Of a DNA stretch of 64,000 nucleotides, positions 17,320-25,710 are shown in pieces. The stretch covers positions 1-64,000 of the forward strand of contig JACQZQ010000112.1 in the NCBI GenBank assembly GCA_016213785.1, written 5' to 3'. Position numbers and translations under genes: made by a program. The first letter of the stretch is position 1, and each line of letters begins with the position of its first letter. The DNA comes from Acidobacteriota bacterium. GTDB taxonomy: Bacteria > Acidobacteriota > Blastocatellia > Chloracidobacteriales > JADJPF01. The notes under the pieces were generated by a model. It had not been told where the DNA came from and did no database searches. It worked only from the letters and a program-made list of their open reading frames with translations.

Positions 17320-20300
17320 ATGAAAAAGGGCTTTACGCTACTTTTATTAGCAATTACTTTAGTTGTTTCCGCCATCAGCCCAATCTTAGCTCAAGATTTC
17401 GCATTTGGTGGCGCAGGTGGTGTCGGTGGTCAATTTAGAGATTCAGTTTTTATCCCCACCCCACTAGCAAACTTTGGTGTTACTGGCGCTAGCAGAACAC
17501 TAGTTGGTACTACCCTATTAGTTAATGGTTATCTTAATAATATTACTAACACTGCTGCTAACCGCTTACCTAACTCAAACAGCACTTCTTTTAATGCTAC
17601 TGACGTAGGTATTTTTGATATGGATGCCGATCAGTTCCCAGACTTAGTAGTCGTTTCTGATGATAATAATGCTACCCAAGTTAATGCTCCTTTAATCCCA
17701 GCAGGCGTACTTGGTACAGGTACAGCTAGAGTTACCCTATTTACAGGTACAGGTGATGGCACATTTGGTATTCCAGTCAGCGTTGTTGCCAGTGCTGTCG
17801 GCCCATTATCTGCAACCATAGGCGCAACTTGTTTAACCATTGGTGATCTCAACCTAGATGGAATTGGTGATGCAGTAGTTGGTTTTTCTGATGCAGGTGG
17901 TAGCGGTGTTGTACAAATCTTTTCTGGTGGAAACCTTGCAACAAACACTATTGCTGGTTTAACAAACAACGTTGTTCCTGTCCCAGGTGGCGGTAATGCT
18001 AATGCTCCTGTTTCTGTTGATTTAGAACGTATTAGCGATGATGCTTTCCCAGATCTAGTTATTGCTACTACAAACTTTGGTGGGCCTTTTACAAGCCAAC
18101 TTTCTGTTATACCAAGTAATGCATCTAATGCTGGTCTTGCTCCATCTTCTGCTACAACAATTGGTGGCCTTGGTGGTGGTAACATTGGTGTAAATCTATT
18201 AGGTGCAATAGGTCAATTAAATAGTAGCGGTTTCATTCTTGCTAATAGAGCTACTGCTGGTTTCCAAAGCAACATTCTTTTCCCAGCAGTTAACGGTGCA
18301 GTTGACACAGATTTTGACCTTGGTGTTGCCACATCAAGAGGTATTGAAATCTTTGAAAACACTACTCCTGCAAACGCTGGTTTACCTGTAGCAAACGTAC
18401 CACTATTAACATTTGCTCCAGCAGTTCTTGATGCTAATGGTGCTCAATCTGCTTTACCAGCAGGTAGTGGCCCAATTGCTTTCTTACCAGGAGATGTTAA
18501 CTCAGACAACGTAACAGACCTTAATGTTCTTAACTTCGGCTCTGGTACAGCTACAACTTATGTAGCTAATGCTGGTACAGCTGGCTACCAAAATCCACGT
18601 ACCTCTGTTGCTGGTACAAACCCAACATCAGGTACTTTAAGCAATTTTGATGGTGATGGTAAAGTGGACCTTCTTACTGCTGACTTAGCAGGCGCAGTTG
18701 TACCACTAAGAGGTACTGGTAATGGTTCATTTACCTTTAGTCCTGGAGATGTTATCAGTCAATTACCTCTTAACCCAGCCGCAGTTGCTTCTGGTACGGT
18801 AGATGTACTCTTTGGTGGAACTTCAGATGATATCGTCATTGCTGATGGTTTTTCTGGCTTTGCAACAGGTGGTGTGTACTTCTTATCAAGTGCTAATATG
18901 CTTAATCCTCTATTTGTAAGGTTATTTACTGCAGTTTCTCTAGCTGCTGATTTTGATGGCACTGGTGGTTTAAATGACATCGCTGTAATGGAACAAAATC
19001 TTGGTAATGTATTTGTACTACTTAATGTATCAATTGCTGCTTCTCCAACAATTACACAACTGGTTCTTAGAGACGTATTTACAAACAGAGACATTCGCCC
19101 AACTGCTGCTACTTCCTTTGTTGATGCTTTAACAGGCCTTAATAACATTGCTGTAACAGATATTGGTACTCCTCAAAACACCAATGGCTCTGGTCAAATT
19201 GTTGTTGGTATTAATGATGGTACTGGCAATTTCAGCAATAGAAACCGTTTATTCCGTCAATTTGTTGCTACCGCTGGTGCAACCAATATCGTGAGCGGTG
19301 ACTTTAGAAATACTGGTAGAGCTACAGACTTAGTTTATGTTGACTATCAAAATAACTTAGCTGCTGTTGCTCTTAACGATGGTACAAACTTCTTTTTAAC
19401 TCCACAAATCCGTGAGACAGGTGGTTTTGTTCCAGTTTCTTTAGCAGTTGCTGACGTAAACGACGACGATAACATGGACGTAGTAGCACTTAATAATGGC
19501 GCTGCTCCAAACCAAACTATTGGTAATCAAACTCTTGTTTCTGTATTACTTGGTCAAGGTGATGGTCGTTTAATTCCAACAGGTTCTTTACTTAATGTTC
19601 CAAATTTTGGTCTTTCAATCGTCGGTGGTTTAGCCGTATTAGATACTACTCCAATTCGTCGCGTTGTTGACTTTAACCAAGATGGTTTCCCAGATTTCGC
19701 CGTTAATTCTACTCGTGGTGCTGCTGGCGTATTTGGTTCAGTAACTACTCCAACTGTCAGCTTGCTCTTAAATCGTGCTGATACACCAGGTCAATTTGTT
19801 GTTCAACCTCCAATCGCATTATTTGATGACACAGTAACCACAGGTGCTGGTAATGCTCCTAACGGTGCTGCAATGGCTTTAGATGATAGTCTTGGTGGTC
19901 CTGCTTTAGTAACAGGTCGTGGCGGTACAGTTACAACAGGTCTAACAGCAGGCTTTGGCGGTTCAGGCGTTGGTGGTGCTAACTACACAATGGCAGTATC
20001 TGATTTTAATGCTGATGGTTCTCCAGACTTAGTAGTCTCTGGTACATTTAGAACCCTTCAATCTATATCTGGTAACTTAGTAAATGGTGTGTTAACAGGA
20101 ACTCCAGTTCCAACTAACTACCGTGCTTCTATCTATCTAGCTGGTAATGAAAGCGCTGGTACAATGCGTGTATCTCGTCCAATGCGTTTAAGAGAGTTTA
20201 CTGGCATTAATATACCTGGCGCAACCGTAATTCTTGGCGCAGGAACTGGCGATCCAAGAATGAATGCTGGTGATACATTTGTTGGTACTGCTACAGGTAA

Positions 20301-21597
20301 CTTTGCAGCATTTAACAACTTTGTCCCAGACGTATTCCACATTTCAATTAATGGTAAGATTTATATTGATGGTAACATCACATCTGTTCTTAACCATGCT
20401 CCAATCGTAAGAATTAATCGTAGCGATTTGAATGCTCCTCAAGGCCAAGGGCGTAAAGTAATCTTAACCTCTGGTGAAATGAGAACAGTTCCAGTAACAG
20501 GTGCCGACGTTGATATTCCAGGTGACAGACTTGGATTTACCTTAGTGGCTCCTCCAACTGGCGAACAACCACCTTCTTTTGTCCGTATTGCCAACAATGC
20601 TGATAACAGAAGCGCTACAATCACCATCGACACCCGTAACAACGGTCAAGGTGTCAACAATGGCCCAGGTGTATTAAGATCTAGAATTGCTGTTCAAGCC
20701 ACTGAAACTAACATTAATGGTCCAGGTGGACGTTTAGCATTAATTGGTCGTGATTACTTTACTTTAATTGTTAACCCACGCTCTGCTCCAACAATTGCTC
20801 CTATTGCTAATGTAATCCTTGAAGCTGGCAGAACACAAAATGTTAATCTACAAGTTGCTGAGAGAGATGGCGGCGCTGTAACAGTAACTAGCAAATGTGA
20901 TAAAGATAGTTATGTTTCTGTAAATGGCACCACATTATCTATCGCTCCAACAGATGCTGATGTAGGCACAAACACCTGTACCTTAACTGCTACTGGTCCA
21001 ACAGGCCTATTCTCAACCACTTCCTTTGTAATTACAGTCAGAGCACGCAACATTGCTCCAACAATTGCTAACATTGGTGACCAAACTGTAAGACAAGGTC
21101 AAGCAGTCACTGTTAACATTACTGCTAATGACACACCTGGTGATGCACTAAGATTAACCACCTCTTCCCCATTAGCATTTGTAACATTATCTGACAACGG
21201 TAATGGTACTGGCGTACTCCGCATTGCTCCATCCTTAACAGATGCTCAAGGCGGTCGTGTAACTGTTAGTGTAACAGACCAAGGCGGTTTAACTGCTTCT
21301 ACATCCTTTAACGTTACTGTTCAAAGAGCAGTTGTTATCACCAATGCAGTACCTGATACTGGTGGCAAACAATTCTTCATTAGCGGCAGTGGCTTTGGGA
21401 CTTCTGGTGCAAGAGTAACAATAAATGGTCAAGATGTATCTTCACGCATCAGCGGCCAATCTGACAGCTCTATCACTGTAAAAGGTGGCAGGAAGAAACT
21501 TAACCTCAAACCTGGTCCAAACCAAGTAGTAGTCACTGCTGGTGGTGTAACTTCTAACACCTTCGTAGTCAACTTACTTAAAGGCGGCGACGAATAG
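17320..21597 (+). CDS. Large secreted FG-GAP/VCBS repeat protein with Ig-like and IPT/TIG domains
   Basis: 1425 residues with a clear signal peptide (MKKGFTLLLLAITLVV, cleavage near ILAQ-D at 25). Residues about 90-970 carry roughly nine FG-GAP-like repeats, each with a calcium-binding pattern such as DMDADQFPD, DLNLDGIGD, DVNDDDNMD, DFNQDGFPD and DFNADGSPD. Residues about 1160-1340 hold two Ig/cadherin-like units (the first has Cys pairs), and residues about 1345-1420 an IPT/TIG domain (ISGSGFGTSGARVTINGQ). This architecture points to a cell-surface or exported adhesive protein. It has an ideal GAGGAGG site, a strong terminator and a codon choice (GGT, GCT, CCA, many AAC) sharper than its neighbours, suggesting high expression. 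No anchor motif is obvious. Confidence 0.85.
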   Translation: MKKGFTLLLLAITLVVSAISPILAQDFAFGGAGGVGGQFRDSVFIPTPLANFGVTGASRTLVGTTLLVNGYLNNITNTAANRLPNSNSTSFNATDVGIFDMDADQFPDLVVVSDDNNATQVNAPLIPAGVLGTGTARVTLFTGTGDGTFGIPVSVVASAVGPLSATIGATCLTIGDLNLDGIGDAVVGFSDAGGSGVVQIFSGGNLATNTIAGLTNNVVPVPGGGNANAPVSVDLERISDDAFPDLVIATTNFGGPFTSQLSVIPSNASNAGLAPSSATTIGGLGGGNIGVNLLGAIGQLNSSGFILANRATAGFQSNILFPAVNGAVDTDFDLGVATSRGIEIFENTTPANAGLPVANVPLLTFAPAVLDANGAQSALPAGSGPIAFLPGDVNSDNVTDLNVLNFGSGTATTYVANAGTAGYQNPRTSVAGTNPTSGTLSNFDGDGKVDLLTADLAGAVVPLRGTGNGSFTFSPGDVISQLPLNPAAVASGTVDVLFGGTSDDIVIADGFSGFATGGVYFLSSANMLNPLFVRLFTAVSLAADFDGTGGLNDIAVMEQNLGNVFVLLNVSIAASPTITQLVLRDVFTNRDIRPTAATSFVDALTGLNNIAVTDIGTPQNTNGSGQIVVGINDGTGNFSNRNRLFRQFVATAGATNIVSGDFRNTGRATDLVYVDYQNNLAAVALNDGTNFFLTPQIRETGGFVPVSLAVADVNDDDNMDVVALNNGAAPNQTIGNQTLVSVLLGQGDGRLIPTGSLLNVPNFGLSIVGGLAVLDTTPIRRVVDFNQDGFPDFAVNSTRGAAGVFGSVTTPTVSLLLNRADTPGQFVVQPPIALFDDTVTTGAGNAPNGAAMALDDSLGGPALVTGRGGTVTTGLTAGFGGSGVGGANYTMAVSDFNADGSPDLVVSGTFRTLQSISGNLVNGVLTGTPVPTNYRASIYLAGNESAGTMRVSRPMRLREFTGINIPGATVILGAGTGDPRMNAGDTFVGTATGNFAAFNNFVPDVFHISINGKIYIDGNITSVLNHAPIVRINRSDLNAPQGQGRKVILTSGEMRTVPVTGADVDIPGDRLGFTLVAPPTGEQPPSFVRIANNADNRSATITIDTRNNGQGVNNGPGVLRSRIAVQATETNINGPGGRLALIGRDYFTLIVNPRSAPTIAPIANVILEAGRTQNVNLQVAERDGGAVTVTSKCDKDSYVSVNGTTLSIAPTDADVGTNTCTLTATGPTGLFSTTSFVITVRARNIAPTIANIGDQTVRQGQAVTVNITANDTPGDALRLTTSSPLAFVTLSDNGNGTGVLRIAPSLTDAQGGRVTVSVTDQGGLTASTSFNVTVQRAVVITNAVPDTGGKQFFISGSGFGTSGARVTINGQDVSSRISGQSDSSITVKGGRKKLNLKPGPNQVVVTAGGVTSNTFVVNLLKGGDE

Positions 21598-21624
21598 GTT
21601 GTTTAGTTAGTTATTGAGTTTTAT

Positions 21625-21660
21625 AATAATAGCGAGCCTAAAGGCTCGCTATTATTTTTA
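21625..21660 (+). terminator. Strong Rho-independent terminator
   Basis: A perfect 14-bp stem (21625-21638 pairing with 21643-21656) with a TAAA loop, core GCGAGCC/GGCTCGC, followed by TTTTA. It is 28 bases past the stop of the FG-GAP protein gene. Confidence 0.9.
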
Positions 21661-21791
21661 GAAAAACCTTGAATTGAATAAAAATTAACAGTAACGTTTA
21701 ATGTTGCTTTTTATTGAGCTTAAGTTTTTAGTACTAAGACATACACTTAATATTATTTAATTTATACAGGCAATAGTTTTAGGAGGATTTA

Positions 21792-22955
21792 ATGTCCAGA
21801 AAGTTTTTTTACCTTTTATTAACAATGCTGTTAATGACTTCATTAATAGCTTGCAACAAAACAAACACATCAAATAACTCAACTACTAGTAATTTTGCTA
21901 ATAATTCTACAACTACAACAAATCCAATTGCTTCTAGTAACCCAACAACAAATAGCGAAAATGTCCATCCTGTTGGCGATCCAAAAAGCCCATATTTAGT
22001 TCCAGTCAATGTTGAGGCTGGTAAAGATGCAACATTACCAAATGATGTACCATTATTTCCAAATTCTACCCCTTTAGATAAAAGACAAACAAACAAAATT
22101 ACTACTTTTATCTTTACTACTGATGCTATAAGAACAGAGGTAGAAAATTTTTATAAAGATGCATTGAAAAAAGAAGGATGGAGTCATCGTTTAGAACAAC
22201 AAAATGTTGCAGATGGTTATTTTTTCCTTAAACCAAAAAGAACACTAAGAGTTGTAGCTTATAAAGATGGTCAACTTAACAAGACTGTTTTTAGGCTTAG
22301 TGTTTCTAGTGCTGAGGGAGAAGAAAATAAAGCCGTAGAAATAATGGGAGAAGATGGAAAGCCTGTTAAGAGAGTTATGGCTGCTAACTTAAGTGAAGCA
22401 GGACGAATGCCTAATATAATTAATTCAATTCCTTTATATCCAAGTGCAGAGAAAAAGCTATCCGAAAGAGCTGGAATTTGGTGGGAATATAAAAGTAAAG
22501 ACCCTGTTAAAAAGATTGCTGATTGGTATGATAAGGAGTTAAAAGCAATTGGCTGGACTTTAGAGCAAGATAACAGTGAGCTTGGTGATAGTATGATGAT
22601 TTATCATAAAAAGGATGAAAAGGGTAATAATATTAATGTTGGTATTCGTGTTAATGATATGAAGGAAAAATCAGAGCGTTGGATAACTGTAATAAACTAT
22701 CCATATAATTCTGTTATTCCTGACCTTAAGCCTATAAGCGAAGTAGAAAAAGAACAACCAGAAGCAACTAGAATAGCTAAGGAGATTGCTAAGAAGAATC
22801 AAGAAAAAAATAAATCCTCAGAACCTTCAAAAGAAATAACTCCAGAAATGCTTGCTGAGATTTCTGCTGCTAAAGAAGCAAATAAAGAGAGAGTTAAGAA
22901 AATGATGGAAGAAAGACAAAAAGCTAGAGAAAAAGCACTTAATGGTTCTAAATAG
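21792..22955 (+). CDS. Lipoprotein with two copies of a repeated domain
   Basis: 387 residues. The N-terminus MSRKFFYLLLTMLLMTSLIAC is a lipoprotein signal with lipobox LIAC (Cys21), followed by a Ser/Thr/Asn-rich linker to about residue 60. Two related units follow. The first (about 75-170) has VPLFPNSTPL, then an FYKDALKKEGW helix. The second (about 210-300) has SIPLYPSAEKK, then WYDKELKAIGW. Each unit thus contains a P-L-[FY]-P motif and a [FW]Y-x-x-[AE]LK-x-x-GW motif about 55 residues later, so the protein arose by internal duplication. The last 60 residues are a charged helix. AGGAGG lies 6 bases before the ATG. Function unknown. Confidence 0.8.
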   Translation: MSRKFFYLLLTMLLMTSLIACNKTNTSNNSTTSNFANNSTTTTNPIASSNPTTNSENVHPVGDPKSPYLVPVNVEAGKDATLPNDVPLFPNSTPLDKRQTNKITTFIFTTDAIRTEVENFYKDALKKEGWSHRLEQQNVADGYFFLKPKRTLRVVAYKDGQLNKTVFRLSVSSAEGEENKAVEIMGEDGKPVKRVMAANLSEAGRMPNIINSIPLYPSAEKKLSERAGIWWEYKSKDPVKKIADWYDKELKAIGWTLEQDNSELGDSMMIYHKKDEKGNNINVGIRVNDMKEKSERWITVINYPYNSVIPDLKPISEVEKEQPEATRIAKEIAKKNQEKNKSSEPSKEITPEMLAEISAAKEANKERVKKMMEERQKAREKALNGSK

Positions 22956-22967
22956 GTAAAATACTTT

Positions 22968-23017
22968 CTAAAAGTAAAAAGACAAGAAATTTTAATTTCT
23001 TGTCTTTTTACTTTTAG
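22968..23017. terminator. Bidirectional terminator hairpin, 22-bp perfect stem
   Basis: 22968-22989 pairs perfectly with 22996-23017 around a TTTTAA loop. It lies between the rightward lipoprotein gene and the leftward tRNA-Val gene (6 bases from the tRNA 3' end), and the stem contains T runs on both strands. It likely ends both transcripts. Confidence 0.85.
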
Positions 23018-23022
23018 AGAAA

Positions 23023-23094
23023 TGGGTATGGCTGGGTTCGAACCAGCGGCTTCTACCGTGTGAAGATAGCACTCTACCACTGAGTTACATACCC
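23023..23094 (-). tRNA. tRNA-Val (anticodon CAC)
   Basis: 72 bases on the minus strand. It folds as acceptor GGGTATG/CATACCC, D stem ACTC/GAGT, anticodon stem CTATC/GGTAG with loop TTCACAC, a 5-base variable loop and T stem GCTGG/CCAGC with loop TTCGAAC. The loop places CAC at positions 34-36, reading GTG valine codons. The discriminator is A and no CCA is encoded. It stands alone, convergent with the lipoprotein gene. Confidence 0.95.
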
Positions 23095-23332
23095 AAAGAA
23101 TTTTTAAGGATTAAGAACTTTCTTAGCTTTATCTTTAGGAGCACAATTCTATTAGAACTTTTCTAGTACCGTCAATAGTTTTATCCTAAGTGACTTAAAA
23201 GTTAGTAAAGCCGATTATTTTATTACCTACTAGATAAACTTTTCTTTGGTCAAAGCCTATAAGTATGTTAAATTGCTTTCTACTGCAATCTAAAACATAG
23301 GATAAAGTAGTCTTAATTGACTTAGTTAAAAA

Positions 23333-24283
23333 ATGGATCTCTCGATAGCAATTACTAAAACTAAACAATTACAACAAACAATAGAAAAAGTTATTCGTGG
23401 TAAATCAGAAGTCATACGCTTGTCCTTAATTGCTTTACTGGCAGGAGGGCATTTATTAATAGAAGATGTTCCTGGAGTAGGGAAAACAACATTAGCTCAA
23501 GCAATGGCTAGGTCTTTTAACTGTTCTTTTAACCGAATCCAATTTACTAGCGATCTTCTTCCCTCAGATATAGTTGGTTTATCTGTTTATAATCAAAGGA
23601 CAGACAATTTTGAATTTCGGTCAGGGCCAATTTTTGCCAATGTAATTTTAGCAGATGAAATAAACCGAACTACACCTAAAACCCAAAGTAGTCTACTAGA
23701 AGCAATGGCAGAAGGTCATGTTACTATAGAAAATAAAACCTATCCCTTGCCTAAGCCATTTATTGTTCTTGCAACTCAAAACCCTGTTGAACATCACGGC
23801 ACCTACCCCTTACCAGAATCTCAATTAGACCGGTTTATGATGCGCATTAGTATGGGATATCCTGAGATGTCAGAAGAAAAACAAATCTTACGCAATCAAA
23901 TGACCCGTCATCCCATTGAAGACATAGAAGCTGTAATGCAGGCTAGTGATGTAGTTGAGTTACAAAAATTAGTTAGAAATGTTAGGGTAGATGACCTAAT
24001 ATTAGATTATTTGGTAAAAATAGTAAATACTACTCGCAGCACAGATTTATTAGAACTAGGAGTCAGTCCTAGGGCAAGTTTAGCTCTTCTACATGCTTCT
24101 CAAGCTTGTGCAGTACTAGAAAAGCGCGACTATTGTATTCCTGATGATATTAAACAGCTGGTTGTACCTGTTTTTGCTCATCGGGTGGTTGTTAATGCTC
24201 GTTATGGTTCTACTAAAAGACAAACTGAAGAGGCAGAATCAGTGCTACACGAAATTCTAAGATCTGTGGAAGTCCCACTGTAG
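23333..24283 (+). CDS. MoxR-family AAA+ ATPase
   Basis: 316 residues, normal for the family. MoxR proteins are AAA+ chaperones thought to mature or insert metal into partners, usually encoded beside DUF58 and transglutaminase genes as here. Motifs: EDVPGVGKTTL (Walker A, 45-54), VILADEINRTTPKTQSSLLEAM (Walker B and following helix, 104-125), LATQNPVE (sensor 1) and a GVSPRASL motif near residue 243. It starts the three-gene cluster and is followed 68 bases later by the DUF58 gene. Ribosome site is weak. Partner identity is inferred from the gene order. Confidence 0.93.
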   Translation: MDLSIAITKTKQLQQTIEKVIRGKSEVIRLSLIALLAGGHLLIEDVPGVGKTTLAQAMARSFNCSFNRIQFTSDLLPSDIVGLSVYNQRTDNFEFRSGPIFANVILADEINRTTPKTQSSLLEAMAEGHVTIENKTYPLPKPFIVLATQNPVEHHGTYPLPESQLDRFMMRISMGYPEMSEEKQILRNQMTRHPIEDIEAVMQASDVVELQKLVRNVRVDDLILDYLVKIVNTTRSTDLLELGVSPRASLALLHASQACAVLEKRDYCIPDDIKQLVVPVFAHRVVVNARYGSTKRQTEEAESVLHEILRSVEVPL

Positions 24284-24351
24284 TTCCAAACAATAGAGTT
24301 AAAATTAAACAATTTAATAGTTTAATTAAATGTAGAATTTTGTGGGTTTTT

Positions 24352-25710
24352 ATGACTTCTGAAAAAATCAAAGAATTTAGGCGAATTGCTCGCGAATTTC
24401 TTATTACCGCTTTTTTACTTGGTTCTGCATTAGCATTAGCAATACTATCTAGTGCGCTACTTCGCACAGGAGATTATCAAATAGTTGTTGCTACTACAAT
24501 TTTATCTTTAATCCTTGCTTTCGTAGGTGGAATATATAGTGTTCCAAAACTTTCTAGAAGAATAAGCTTACGTTTTTTTTCTTCAATAAAGCTCTCTTAT
24601 TCAGCTACTCCAGAAATGGCATTTTTCTTTATTTTGACTGTAATTGTAGGGTTTTCTGCTATTAATACAGGAAATAACCTTCTGTATTTAGTTTTCTCTG
24701 TTCTTATTGCTGTTCTTATTGTCTCAGGGGTTATTTCTGAGAGTAGTTTGCGTAATATAGATGTAAGCCTAAGATTTCCAGAACATATTTTTGCTACAGA
24801 GGAAACCCTCTTAGAACTTTCATTAATTAATCGTAAAAGGATACTTCCTTCATTTTCTTTAACGGTTGGGGTTGTTACTAAAGATGAGAAAGAAAAAAAA
24901 TGGTCTGTTAGAATAAGAGAACTCTTTACTGGGCCACAGATTGAAAAAGGTTTTAATAAGCTAGCCCATTACGCAATTTTACCAGGAGGTGCAAAAGTAA
25001 GTCAGCGTCTAGCTTATACTTTTAAGAAACGTGGTAGTTATCAAATAACAGGCTTTATGGTAAGCACTAAGTTTCCTTTTGGTTTTTTACGTAAAACCTA
25101 TGAGAGAGAAGCTATTGGAGAAGTTGTTGTTTATCCACTACCTCAAGCTATAGGAGATTTTTCTACTAGTGTTCCAGTTTTAGCTGGTTGGCTAGAGAGT
25201 AGCAAGCGAGGTAATAGTTCTGATCTATATAGATTACGCCAATATGTCCCTAATGATAATATGCGTCATATTCATTGGAAAGCAACAGCTAAATCTAGAC
25301 GCTTAATGGTAAAAGAGTTTACTGATGAAGATGAACGAAGATTTACTTTGATTTTAGATGATTACTATAATAAAGACTTAGAAAATTTTGCTGGGTCTTT
25401 TGAACGTGCTGTAGTATTAATGGCTTCGCTTGCAGATTATTTTTCTAAACAAGGTTCTGAAATACGTCTTTTTACTCCCAAACAACAAACAGATTTTGGA
25501 TTAGGTATAGAACACCTCTATAAAATATTACGCATTCTTGCATTTATTCAACCAGATAAGCACCCTACTCACACTAAAAAAGAAGAAACAAAATCACTAG
25601 CTGAGCTTATAGAAATTGGAGAGAGTGATGATTTTAAGATCGTTGTTACAGGGTCTCAAATAGTGATAAATAACCCAAAAATTAAAGTAATTAGCTTAGG
25701 TAATTTATGA
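24352..25710 (+). CDS. DUF58-domain membrane protein
   Basis: About 452 residues from the ATG at 24352; a TTG four codons earlier is possible. Two pairs of hydrophobic segments lie in the first 130 residues. The DUF58 signature SDLYRLRQYVPNDNMRHIHWKATAKSRRL is near residue 290, followed by a VWA-like half (FTLILDDYY). DUF58 proteins are co-encoded with MoxR ATPases and are believed to be their membrane partners. The gene overlaps the next by 4 bases (ATGA), which indicates translational coupling with the transglutaminase. Confidence 0.9.
   Translation: MTSEKIKEFRRIAREFLITAFLLGSALALAILSSALLRTGDYQIVVATTILSLILAFVGGIYSVPKLSRRISLRFFSSIKLSYSATPEMAFFFILTVIVGFSAINTGNNLLYLVFSVLIAVLIVSGVISESSLRNIDVSLRFPEHIFATEETLLELSLINRKRILPSFSLTVGVVTKDEKEKKWSVRIRELFTGPQIEKGFNKLAHYAILPGGAKVSQRLAYTFKKRGSYQITGFMVSTKFPFGFLRKTYEREAIGEVVVYPLPQAIGDFSTSVPVLAGWLESSKRGNSSDLYRLRQYVPNDNMRHIHWKATAKSRRLMVKEFTDEDERRFTLILDDYYNKDLENFAGSFERAVVLMASLADYFSKQGSEIRLFTPKQQTDFGLGIEHLYKILRILAFIQPDKHPTHTKKEETKSLAELIEIGESDDFKIVVTGSQIVINNPKIKVISLGNL

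Noticed and set aside
17631..18185. 184-residue minus-strand frame inside the FG-GAP gene
   Set aside because: Antisense shadow produced by the strong codon bias of the real gene; no start signals and no recognisable motifs.
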